From the NCBI GenBank assembly GCA_011763485.2, contig JAANSK020276158.1:1-20885 (forward strand): a stretch of DNA of 20,885 nt, in the 5' to 3' direction. The notes under the pieces are model-generated. The model did no database searches. It was given only the letters and a program-made list of their open reading frames with translations, and was not told the DNA's origin. Position 1 is the first letter of the stretch. Each line of letters begins with the position of its first letter. The DNA is from Isoetes engelmannii. Its lineage: Eukaryota > Streptophyta > Lycopodiopsida > Isoetales > Isoetaceae. A program made the position numbers and the translations under genes. Positions 1-11,100 of this stretch are shown here, piece after piece.

Positions 1-1433
1 CCATACCTAAACAACTTAATGAAAACAATTCAACTTACCCAACATTAGTACCCCTAGGCCGTAGTTGGATGTATTCAGGTGACGTGGCATGTCTGATACG
101 GTATTTATACCCGTATACATACATGGAACGTCACACAATCCACATATTACTGCCTGAGTTAAAGAACCGCCGCACGAAGGTTTTTAAGGGAAAAATCGTA
201 GCAGCAATAAGATTGCTGACAAGTTGTACAAATATACATGGTGAAGCATATATATATACACACGCAAGCTTACAAGTAAAGAGAAGGATGGAATCCAGTT
301 GCAATCGACTAAATAAGGGAATAAAAAGCATCTAACTTAGCAATTTTGTACTAAAGAGAGAACCACTTGGAGCTCCATTTTCTCCTCCAAGATGCATGAC
401 AAAAGAAAAGAGCTTTCGAAAACACACATATATAATTAGTGTTCCATATAAAAGCAAAAAAAGGAGATTTAACAATAAGTTCCATGAGTACCAAGATTGT
501 TTCGATGTTTTGTAACCTTAAGAAAAAGGGCTTGCAACATGGCTTTAGTGTATGGACAGCTCCAACAATAGGTTTGCAAGCATCTTAGGCAAAATTGACA
601 ACCAAAAAATGGTTCTTCAATGTGGCTTAACATAAAAGATGCATAAATTTATCTCGAATCAGCACTTGCCATGTTTCTGCTCGAAAGAATCATCAGGTTC
701 TAACAAAGAATCCAATACCTGAAGTTGGCAATTATAGAAAAAATTCTTAGAGTTCTTATGGTTGGCTTCAACCATAATCTCCGCAAACATGAAGATGAAT
801 ATCCTTGGAAACTCTTAGATTGCCAAAATTTACACATGCTGCAGAATAACATCATGCCCCAATTAGCTATGGCATATGGTCTATGCTCAGATGCAATCTG
901 GCATCTCCAGTTAGCAGTGCAGCATGCATGTTTGGTAACATGCAAGCCTCTATTTCCAACCCAAAATCACAGGAAAAATACCCCTCTCAAAATCCTACGA
1001 AGGCAAGAAAATTAATTTTTAGATAGCCAGAATTTTTTTCCAGTGTAAGAAATTAACCACAACTTTAGGGAAATAGGCCTGAAAAGAAATCCAAAAGGTT
1101 TCCCACTTGCCGGGAAAACCAAATCCAAACAATAGATGCTGTAGATTTGGCGAGCATGTTCTTGTGAATCTATAACATGTTCTTTAAGCTTTTATGCTGG
1201 GATGATGATAGCAGCATCTAGTTTGTTGTGTTTATCATAAAGTTGTGGCTGCTTGATGTTGCTGAGGTGATGACAACACCACCTGTTACATGGTTTGATG
1301 GTTTTTGGGAAATGCACATCTGAGATTTTGGTTTTGCCTTTGTTGAGGAGAGTTTGTTCTAGACATATTACATGTTTATGTTATGCACGTTGCTGTTCCT
1401 TACTTTGTTTTGTGATGGTTTAATGAATTGCAG
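1..1433. other. Upstream AT-rich DNA, no supported gene
   Basis: I see no convincing coding region here. Open frames at 69-335 and 700-1015 are short, overlap open frames on the other strand and show no recognisable domain. An ACGTGGC motif (82-88, the canonical ABRE core) lies 13 bp before a TATTTATA stretch (102-109), which could be a core promoter by chance or design. A short TA/CA-rich stretch lies near 248-262. The part from about 1200 to 1433 is T-rich and ends in GAATTGCAG, so it resembles the 3' end of a plant intron. Confidence 0.5.
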
Positions 1434-1468
1434 TTGAACGAAAAGCGTGACAAGAGCTACATAACCAG
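1434..1468 (+). other. Exon-like fragment of unknown gene
   Basis: A T-rich tract ending in TTGCAG precedes 35 bases that are open in one frame (LNEKRDKSYITR) and are followed by CCAG|GTACTT, a plausible donor. Read without splicing, and with the small retroposed insert (1523-1601) and one copy of its target duplication removed, the frame stays open to a TAG at 1662-1664. It could therefore be a last exon of a gene starting left of the window. I do not recognise the protein, and a 12-codon match to splice rules can arise by chance. Confidence 0.25.
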
Positions 1469-1508
1469 GTACTTCTTCCTTTCTTGCTCAGCGGCATTGC
1501 TCAGATTC

Positions 1509-1615
1509 AACTCCGAAGAGCAAAATGTGATGTAGAATGTACTCATGATGTAATGATGAATAGAATGACATCTCTCTAAAAAAAAAAAAAAAAAAAAAAA
1601 AAACTCCGAAGAGCA
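1509..1615 (+). mobile_element. Short poly(A)-tailed retroposed insert with 14-bp TSDs
   Basis: The 14 bases AACTCCGAAGAGCA occur at 1509-1522 and again at 1602-1615. Between them lie about 55 bp of unique sequence and then an uninterrupted run of about 24 A (from 1578). Perfect duplications of this length with a 3' A tail are the signature of LINE-type target-primed reverse transcription. The insert is too short to name: it may be a heavily 5'-truncated LINE, or the 3' end of some mRNA copied by LINE machinery. The pure A tail and unmutated duplications indicate a recent event. Confidence 0.85.
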
Positions 1616-1740
1616 GATACTTAATGTTTCAGTTGATATGGAAATCCATGTGGTCAATTGTTAGGGGTTTTTCGGACCATTGAGTATTTGTTCATGTTAG
1701 ATTTAGGTTTTGAGGTATTTTCTACAATTTGCAATCGTGT

Positions 1741-1750
1741 TTTAGGGTTT
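1741..1750 (-). promoter_or_regulatory. Telo-box-like motif upstream of THO6
   Basis: TTAGGGTTT, the complement of the plant telo-box AAACCCTAA, lies about 160 bp before the chosen THO6 start. A related TTAGGGGTTTTT lies at 1661-1672. Telo-boxes are frequent in promoters of plant housekeeping and RNA/translation genes. Function here is inferred from position only. Confidence 0.35.
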
Positions 1751-1764
1751 TTAATCCAAGGGTG

Positions 1765-1772
1765 CACGTGTC
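1765..1772 (+). promoter_or_regulatory. G-box / ABRE (CACGTGTC)
   Basis: A palindromic CACGTG with a TC flank forms a good ABRE-type G-box, 136 bp before the ATG at 1908. Such elements bind bZIP and bHLH factors. The Arabidopsis homologue DWA1 is a negative regulator in abscisic acid signalling, so an ABA-responsive element would make sense, but the transcription start is unknown and the site could lie in the 5' UTR. Confidence 0.4.
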
Positions 1773-1907
1773 ATGGGACCTGGAATATTCCAAATGGATC
1801 CTCGTAACGAGAAACAATACGTTCTGTCAGCAAAACATTCGTTATACGTATACGCACGTATATCTTCCAATATGCAAGAATGCGAACGTATAAATGCTGA
1901 CCGGAAG

Positions 1908-2111
1908 ATGGGGGATGTAACGAGCTGGAACGAGCAGCAATTCCGCATGTCGGAATTACAGGAGCGTCAGGCCAAGAACAGAACAGTTTTTGGACTGGAT
2001 TTTGCACCTGCCTCAGCTTCCGCTGATATTTTAGCTGTTGCATCTGCGGATGGCAGCATCGCTATCCATTCCGTTATTTCTTGCCTGCACCAACAAGCAG
2101 CAGAATCACCA
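1908..2111 (+). CDS. THO6: THO6 exon 1
   Basis: Codes residues 1-68, from MGDVTSWNE to HQQAAESP. It carries the N-terminal helix region (NEQQFRMSELQERQ), the conserved TVF...FAP segment and the first blade strand (ADILAVASADGSIAIHS). The donor is CCA|GTAAGT, a strong plant site, phase 0. The reading frame is open upstream to an in-frame ATG at 1773, so the true translation start could be earlier. Confidence 0.88.
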
Positions 2112-5100
2112 GTAAGTATGCTGGACGAATCATGTACTATAAGCTAGTTACTTGGTTTTCACGAAGCTGAACTTAGTAGAGTAGTCCATCACTCTTCACA
2201 TCACCATCTCTGTTGGATCTTCTTATAACACACCACATTGTGCACACTGCGAGCTAAGATAACTTGGAAGCATAAACGCAGGAATCTGCTAAAGGAAAAA
2301 ATAAGGCTACCGCCTAGAGAATGTTGAATGCAGGAAGAGAAGCCCTTGTAAGAGATCGTTTTACTTTAGTAGCAGCCATGCAATGTGTTGGGTTATCTAC
2401 GTGGTATCGTATTTTGCATTTTTTGTTCTTGCAGCATTAAAGATAAATGCTAGGGAACTTGACCTTATATCAGTCCACAGAAAAACGCTAAAGAAGCAAA
2501 CTGCATAAATATTTTCTTTGAGAGATATAGAAGCCATATAAGAAGGAGGGCATCTTTATACGAGAAGGATGGCATCATTTGCAGAATGCTTGGCCATCAA
2601 CTTCATTGTAATAAAACAACACAAATAAACAACAGATAAAGGACGGGAACTTCCAACTAACTAATATCATCATCAGTTTTGTCCTCTTCCACGTGCTGAC
2701 TTAGGTTCAACCTCCGATGGCCTTTTCTTTTTTCTTCGAGAGATATAGAAGACATATAAGGAGGATGGCATAATTACAGGAGAAGGGTGGCACCAATTTC
2801 ATTTTAATAAACAAGCACAAATAAACAACAGATAAAGGACAGGAACTTCAAACCAACTAATTAGTTTGAATGGATAGAAGTCTAGCATTTTGTTGTCTGT
2901 AAGTAACTAGGACATTCTATAAGTGTTGCTCTATGCAAATTTAGCTCTTACCATTTAATCTTGTCTCTTTTGCCAGTTAACTGGAGGGGCGGATGGTGAA
3001 TCAAGGTATACGTCCTTGGATGATTTAGGAAATTGAAGTGGACCAACTTATATTGAAGAGATGATATGTAATAAGAAATACAATGGAATAATATCGGAAA
3101 TCTGCAGAAACCAAACTGTATGTTTTTAAGCCAACAACGTTATAGAGTCTTCCAATAGAAGCCTACTTTTCTTGTTTTGAATTGCATGTCTGGCATTTAA
3201 TACTGGTCAGTATTCTTGTGAGACTGAGAGGCTTCATCCTTCTGTTTCAGCAATTGATCCATAGGTTATAGATGTTTGATCCTCATAAAGGGGAGCTTAT
3301 GACAAGGTCATAGAAGCAATCCTAAGCTTTGTAATTAAAGGGCATCTAAAAAGATAATGTTCAGAGCTGATATAAAGAAGTTGGAAAGTTAATTGGTTCT
3401 GCTAGACGTCACCCGTGTACCGCTCCATTATCTCACAGCATGATACATATAGTTCCCACTTTACTAGGCTGACGTTTTTCGAAGTCAAACAATTTCACAA
3501 GACAAGAGATGAATTTTAGTAGGATCCGAGCGTCCCACATAGCTTAAGTTAAGAACTTAACAGTTTTTAGGATCAAAGTGCTGAAAAGGTTGGATATCAA
3601 TATCTTGGATATCTATCTTACTTTACAAGTAATTTATGCTCTGCACGTTAGGCTTCTAAGAGTAAGAATCACAGAAACAACCAGTTTGGACACCAGTTTG
3701 GCCCTCATTATTGAAAAGCTTCTGCCCTGATACATGTTTTCATATTCTTGTTGACCATTACCATCTATATACAGCTGGTCATTTGTCCGCATCTTCTATA
3801 TTTTGCATATGCTCCTTCAAATTTAATGAGAGGTTAACATTTCTTGAATGCTTTTCTAAAGGCCAGTGAGGCCTCTATTGCTCCTTTCAGGTCACAAGGG
3901 CCCGGCATATGATGTTGTTTCTCTTGGGCAAGAAGAAAATGCATGGCTTTTCAGGTAATGGGTACTGGCCGTTTTCAAGTTATGTGCAGTTGCAAATGTT
4001 TGTAAGCATATAGAAGCCTATTGAGTACATCAAACTGAAGGAGTAAATGTTTAATATGCAACTGCCTTACAAAATGATATATTTGACACCTCAAAGATGT
4101 ATTTTTTCCCAACAGAAAACTACCCTAAAACTCCAACTGGAGAAAAGTAGAAGTTATCAATTAGAAGAGCCTTTGCTTGAACATCCTGGAAGTGTATGTA
4201 TGCATTGTTTTACCAATTGAGCAAGAAAACTGAGCATTATTTAAAGTGAGACCTCAGAAATTTCACCTTCAATAGTATCTGATATTTTTTACTTGGAAAG
4301 GAATGAAATGTTCTGAATGACCTTACAAAGACTGTTAAATATCGTTAATTTGGTCGTCAGCTTCTGCATATTTGCAAAATGCTTTCATTCAATACCTTGT
4401 GAAGGTAATGATATCAGGATTATGCAATTAGCATAAAACAATTGGGTCTTATTGAACTGCTCCTTCTACTGAATAAGCTTTTTAAAGTCAGTGAAAGAGT
4501 AGGGAAGAGAGACCATCCTTGTTTCCAATGTTGCTCTCGTTCAACTATTGCCCATCTATTTGATGCAATTCTTATACAGACCAGTGCTGCTTAGTCAACT
4601 CAACAAAAAGGAGCAGGATTATGCGTTGAAATCTTTTTTAAATGCCAGAGTAAAGATGTTTTTTCTGAAACCAGCGTCTATTAGACCATGATGATAATGC
4701 TTGCTCCTCCTGAAGAAAGAATATGGCAAATAGTATAAATGTTGTTTATCAACATGAGAGATGCAGATAATGCGAGGCTTACTACAGGTTATCCACTGGC
4801 CATGCAAAGAAAGTTGCTTTCCAGCTGATTCGCAAGTGCCGCAGCAAAGATATGCCCTTTAATGCCAACTGCTTTATATGGAGCATTCATGCAGGATAGC
4901 CAGAGAAGTCCACACTTATTGGCACAATATTTTAAGTGATACTAGTAGGTATACACAAGATGTAGCAATTCTAGAATTCTGAACAATATCCGTAGGGGCT
5001 TTATGCTGACTCCTTATGTCCTAGCATGCTAAAGCTTCATATCAGGCTGTCTCACTAGGGGCCTGCTACCCCCGAACAATATCAGAGAAAAGACAGACGA

Positions 5101-8100
5101 GAGAGTTCATATAGATTAAACATGGCTGACTCTAAATGTCTCATAAAGATGCACTTTTAAAGTGATCATTTCCTTGATATCACTGATGATGGATAAAGGA
5201 AGTATGGAATTGATAGAGGAATGGATCCATTTAATCAAGGGCGTAAGATTGCACCATGGAGATGGAGAAAAAAGATTACTGACATTGGGCAAAAAGAAAA
5301 GTATTTTGCCGATAATTTTGAGAAAGATAAATCTCTATGTACAACGTGCAAAACCTTACCAGCCCTTTGGCATATGAACAAGTTTGTCCTTAACAGGTCA
5401 ATTCAGATAGGTGCTGCATGGCTGTTGTCAGATCGTGTGCAGGTATTTTCAATAGGTCTATAAGTCTTGTAGGATATGCACGTTTGCATCTTTATCTTTT
5501 AACCAAGGACACAACTGGAACATTAAATACAATTGCCGTGGTACTTTATGTAGTGAAATAAGTTCCCCAAATACAAAGAGAGATAAAATTATCATGATGC
5601 TCTATATCAGCATCACTTTGTCTTTGCTGCATATGGGTCGTGAGAGCCTTTTGTTGTATCTGCAGCTGTGGAGATGATGGTCATACTAAGGGCTGGCGTT
5701 GGCAGGACATTTTGGGTTGTACTCCCGAGGATACACATGGTAGGTTTTTAGATTAATTTTTTTCTTTGTTCTTATCAAGAATACTTCTTCATGAACACGC
5801 CCGAGTTTTTCCAGCATATCACAATGTAATGCCGCACAGTTCTTTTTTTACTGGTGGTTCATTTCTTTGTCATTTGTGAGAGTAGCATGTCAGACAGGGT
5901 ATCCATAGCAAAAATAAAAAATAAAAATTCTAATTAGGTGTAGTCTGTTTGTGTATTTTAGTTTCTAAGTAGATTTTCTATCCATGTGGAGGGTTCTTAT
6001 CTGCTAATGCCTTTTATTCGTCTCAATGGCTATCAGGAGAGCATTTGGCACCTACCTTTTCATTTCAAAATCCCCAACAAAGGCATGGTTACGTTTTCAC
6101 CCTTTCTACTTTTCTACATTTGTGATTGTTAAGATGCTTCTCAAGTAGAGGTAAGGAGTCTATTAGACGACATAAGTTCAATTGTGTTCCATAAATAATT
6201 TTATATCAGTAGGGTGCAAGGTTTAACCTAGTCGGATACTATGATGCTGGTCGTGGAAAGATTGCATAGATGCGAGAGAATTTGTCAGTGGTTATGCACT
6301 TTCCTTCGCACTTGGAATACATGACATATAACTTCATGTTAACTATTAATTTCATGTTAACTATTTTAAAGTACTATCATAAACAGCATTACGAGACATG
6401 ATTATATCTTTAAAGATCCCTTGAATGGGATTAGGCCTTGGAATACATGACATATAACTTCATGTTAACTATTAATTTCATGTTAACTATTTTAAAGTAC
6501 TATCATAAACAGCATTACGAGACATAATTATATCTTTAAACATCCCTTGAATGGGATTAGGCATTTTTAGAAATTTATGTAGTTTCGTCTGATATGATGA
6601 GCAACATATGGGGACAGCTCCAAAAGATGGCAAACAGGGATTCAATGCAACATGCCTTAAAAAATCTTCAAAGCAAGACTTCCTAGAGATATACAAGAGA
6701 GTCTTTCACAAAAGAGAAATGCTGAGTACAAATCCGTTTTCTACCCATGGATAGTTGAACTATCTGCAGGAACGTTAGCAATAGCTGGCTTAAAGGCTTT
6801 AGACTGCGGAAAATTAAGGAATCCTTTATCTATTTTGGCAGGGGTTCGTATGGTGCACTTCTCCCTGTTCCTGAGACAAATGCCCTTGCAGGAGATATTG
6901 AGGTTAGTTTCCAGATGAACAACATATTATAATGAGTTTTGCTGTATAATTAGATGGATATTATGCTAGTAAGCATCTTAGGGATGAAATCATAATGCTC
7001 AATCTTTAGCATCATCAGCAAGGGTACTTGTAAGTGTCTCCTGATTTTGGACCCATTATCCATAGAAGCTCAGATGGCCTATGGAAATAGGAAAGCTGCA
7101 TGATTACGTTGCTGTTATGATAGTAGAGCATCTTAGGGTGTGGATATGAAACCATGGACGATCAATCTTTAGCATCACCAGTGAAGATTTGTCTTCACAA
7201 ATATGAAATCATGGATCATTTAGCATCATCAGTTAGGAATTAAGAATTGAAAAACTTAGCAGCCTGGGATAACCAACTATCCTTACCCAATTCAGCCAAT
7301 GCTTTGGATGACAAAACTGCTTTATAAAAGAGCCTGTGCTTGCCTTCTGTGTATCAGCAATGGACTGTAGTCTATGAAAATTTTATGCTACCTGGAGAAC
7401 AGCCTGATTTAGCAGAAAATTGCCGAGAAAGAAGAATTTAGTAGTGTCTAATAAAGACTGGTAAGGTCTATATAAGGAGGGAATGAACTTTTTAGTTAAC
7501 TAAAGTAATCTATATTAAAAAAGAAAAATAGTGCGTACCGAATAAAAACCTGTTTCAGTGTGTTCAACTTGGTGGTATCCCACTTGTCATTCTGTCTGCT
7601 GCTTTGAAATACATCCTAATATCAGCATTGGATCCTTTTTGTTTTCTGTCATGATTCCTCCTCTGAAGTTGCATACATCAGAATAAGCCATAGTTTCTTG
7701 CCAAGTTTATTGAACATGTTAGACCTTTCGTAAAGAGGTAGAAAGCTAATATTTGTTTTTTTGAAGGACGAAAGAGATTGTATTAAAATGAAGAAAATAT
7801 ATAAGAATACTAAGGAAGGTGGAAGTAGCCCCATCCTTGAGGATGTAGCTTTGGAACTATGTAAGCTTTGAAATTAAGTCCTGGTATTTGACCTCTTGGT
7901 AAACACCTATGGCAGGATTGCACAAAGCTTTAAAAACTACTTGACACCTCTGCCTTCAAACCGTGGTAGGAATGTCAAACTCATGGATCCCATCCCAAAC
8001 TGGAAATAGATCTGTTGCATTGCATAATTGACATGACCACAATCAAAATGGCAAATGAAGAGAAGAGAGACGCTTTCCTCCATGCCCTGCTATTCTGATT

Positions 8101-11100
8101 CTTTGCATTTCTTAGGTATAGTCTTCTTTTGGTTCATCTGTAACTTCAGCTTAGTTCTTCTGGCTTGGATATCCTCGGCATGGGCTAATTTTGAATGATC
8201 AATTCTTTTCCTTCACCTTTTTTTTCTTTTTCTTTCAGAGACGGCGTATATTTTCTGCTGCTGGAGATGGTTGTGCATATTCATGTGATCTGGTAAGCAT
8301 CTTACATGGTATGAGATAGAACAGCGTGGAAAAGTAAAAGATCTCTTAATGTTCTAGTTTGTTTCCATTCTTTTCACACATCCCTAGGAGCTGTACATGA
8401 GCTGATATAATACTTGAGCTAAAAGGCTGCTTGTAAATTTGCTAAAACGATGTTTCTATTTTGTAAAATAATGCTGCTAGTTTTCTTTAAATGCTTTATC
8501 ACTAACAAGAGAAGTTTCCTGCATTAATTTCAGAAATTTACATATTATCACAGCAGGATAGGATGACCTTCTAATAATACTATCTTTATCTGCTAATAAC
8601 AGGAAACCCAGCAGGTTGATATGGTCTTTCACGGGCATGATGATTATCTTCATTGCATCTCTTCCCGTCCAGCACAAAATCAGGTAATGTATAACTCTAT
8701 ATTATGGACTTACTAGGGCAATCATATAGGCATATGCCTTTTTGTGGTTAAATATTGTGAGGAAGAAAGTGTGCTGGCTGATCATCATTCAACTCAGATG
8801 GGAAGCTGAGCTTAACCAAGGGCTGAAGAAATCGGGGAAATAAAACTTGTCCTCCTTGGAAGAGTCAGTCCTTGTATGTAACAAAGATAACCCTGCCTTC
8901 ATGCTTTGGAGTTGCGTCTGGAAGCACGGTGCACAACTTTTGCAATAGATTTGTTGGCTTTACAAATGTCCCAGCATAGGAGAAATATGCTTATGAGAAT
9001 AATCGATACAGAGTATCTTTTGACAGGCACAAATACTCTAATAATCAAACTTGATTAGTTGTGGAAGCAATGTGGCTTCAAGGAATAAATAATAGAATCT
9101 ACATAGCATCTACACTGGACATATGAACAAAAAATCTCCTGTGGAAGCAATGTGGCTTCAAGGAATAAACACTAGAATCTACATAGCATCTACACTGGAC
9201 GTAGGAACAAAAAATCTCTTCTGCTGGAATTGTATCCAAAGTAACACATCTTGTAGATCCTTTTTGTGCACCCTACATCAGGTCTTCCTCTAAAGTGTTC
9301 CGCAGCAGATATTTGGTCAAATTTGATGGTCTCGATATTCTGGCCAATCATCTGTCATACGGGTTGCTTGCTGGCTTTATCTGCTCCAGTTTCTCTTGAG
9401 AATCTTGGAGATCAGAAATCCTTTGACTCCAGCAAATGACTGTTCATAGAAGAAATCTGTTGAAGGAGCGGGCTGGTAGGAAACGTAAGTCAGGCCCCTT
9501 CCCTGGACCTTCTAATCTGACCCCAAGAGGGGTATCCATGAAAGTGTCAAGAAGAAGAAAGCGGGCAGGAAAAGACAAACATAAGCAGTCCTTTAGAAAA
9601 CAAGTCTGACATCACTTCGTACTTTGAGCCAGTGGCCAAGAAGAAAAGAGTCTCATGATCTCATCATTTTAGTTTTTCATTTTTTTGTAACATCTCTAGG
9701 ATGCTGCCAATGCGCCCCTAGCTGCACATAACGGCTGTATAAATGGTCTCATAGACCCAAGCGGTCTTTCGTAGACGTTAATATAATCTTCCTTCCTTCC
9801 CTCCTTCCTTCCTTCGACTGCACTTTTGAGCCAATTTTAGATATGCTCACATTCCTTTCTATATGATCAGTTTGCTTAATTCATAAAACCGACCGAGGAG
9901 ATGACTCAAGAACTTAGACTATATTGAAAGAGAAAAAGATTACACATGGATGTCCTTAACCACCAAAATGACAGGATCTTAAGCGAACATCTAGCAGCTC
10001 TGTACCAGCTCATGATCCAGGTCTTGATGACATGGTCTTGTTGGGGATGCAAGTACAAAATATGACTTAGGGAGCATCCCCATTTGGCTGAAAACCGGAA
10101 CTTAGCATCCAGGCAAGAAATGGCCATTCCTATTTTTCTTGTCATGGCAAGGGCAACCACTTACGGGATGAGAAAGACAAGCTAATGTCTTAAGTACCAC
10201 AAAGGCTGAGTACAAAATTCTGAAAGACATACAAAATTCCACCCATGCATGTTGAATTGTTGTGCGACAAGCAGCCTACAATTGCTTGTAGGACCAGACT
10301 GAAAAAATGTGACTAACGGTGTTAGGGTGCGGCCGCCTCCCCTTCTGGCCGCTTCAATGCACCGGTTTATGCTGAAAACGACCTAGTATTGGGTGCTTGC
10401 AGGGCATGGAGGAGTTTATTCTCCTCAAAACCAATTATCAGATCTGGTGATAGAGTGTAGCCTCCCCTTCTGGCGGCTGTAATTAGGGTGCGGCCGCCTC
10501 CCCTTCTGGCGGCTGTAATTAGTTGCTTCAGGTAACCCACCAACGTGGCATCTTCCTTTGCTAATATGCAAACTATCTCTCAAGACACACTGAAAGGGTA
10601 AGCCCAGGATTGGATGCTGGCCTATAAGGCGAGGAGGGAGATATTTTACTAACGCGGATTCTCTCTTTGGTTGTATGCCCACTATGTCTTCATGGACGCG
10701 TTGAAAGCCCAACAGATTGGGATATTAGCCTATAAGGCAAAGGGAGATAGAAACTTCAGTTTATGTAAAGTGGGCTTTGGATATGCAGCTTACAGCAGGG
10801 AATGCCATACACTGCCCTTTTTGCTTCTTTTCTTGCTAGCATCATTTATATGACAGAGTCATGTTCAAGAGACAGGTGATTTATTCTTACTATTGATGCT
10901 ATGCACCATTCAAAAGTTTTCATGTAGTACACCAAGGATGCAGAACATAATCTAGGGATCCAAAAAGTTTCAAGTACTGCTATGCTTGAACATGGTACTG
11001 ATATGCCCAACCATATGTTCAAGTACTGATATGCTTGAAACAATTTAGGCTAGGTTCCGGTACGTCTGAGTCAATTTTAAGTACTGGTAAGCTTGAGGGC

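Noticed and set aside
69-1015. Open frames of 66-96 codons on both strands as upstream genes
   Set aside because: They overlap each other on opposite strands, have no domain or codon pattern that I recognise, and this length is expected by chance in such DNA.
1773-1907. In-frame ATG at 1773 as the THO6 start
   Set aside because: It would add 45 residues with no counterpart in the family, while the ATG at 1908 starts exactly at the conserved GDxTxWNE segment. The earlier start cannot be excluded.
5162-5463. Two overlapping plus-strand open frames as an extra THO6 exon or a small gene
   Set aside because: Exons 3 and 4 join directly in phase and in the family's order, and neither frame shows a known domain.
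6487-6696. Minus-strand open frame of 69 codons
   Set aside because: It runs across one copy of the 126-bp duplication and has no recognisable sequence.
9906-10160. Minus-strand open frame of 84 codons as a gene
   Set aside because: No domain, inside an intron and in a repeat-rich stretch; probably an old insertion fragment.
6597-10290. A dispersed repeat family linking about 6700-6770 and 10190-10250 (GCTGAGTACAAA, CCCATG-AT-GTTGAA)
   Set aside because: Only two short words match, with different spacing; too weak without an alignment.
10425-10712. Minus-strand 95-codon open frame with a repeated NYSRQKGR peptide
   Set aside because: The repetition is just the 36-bp GC-rich DNA repeat read in one frame.
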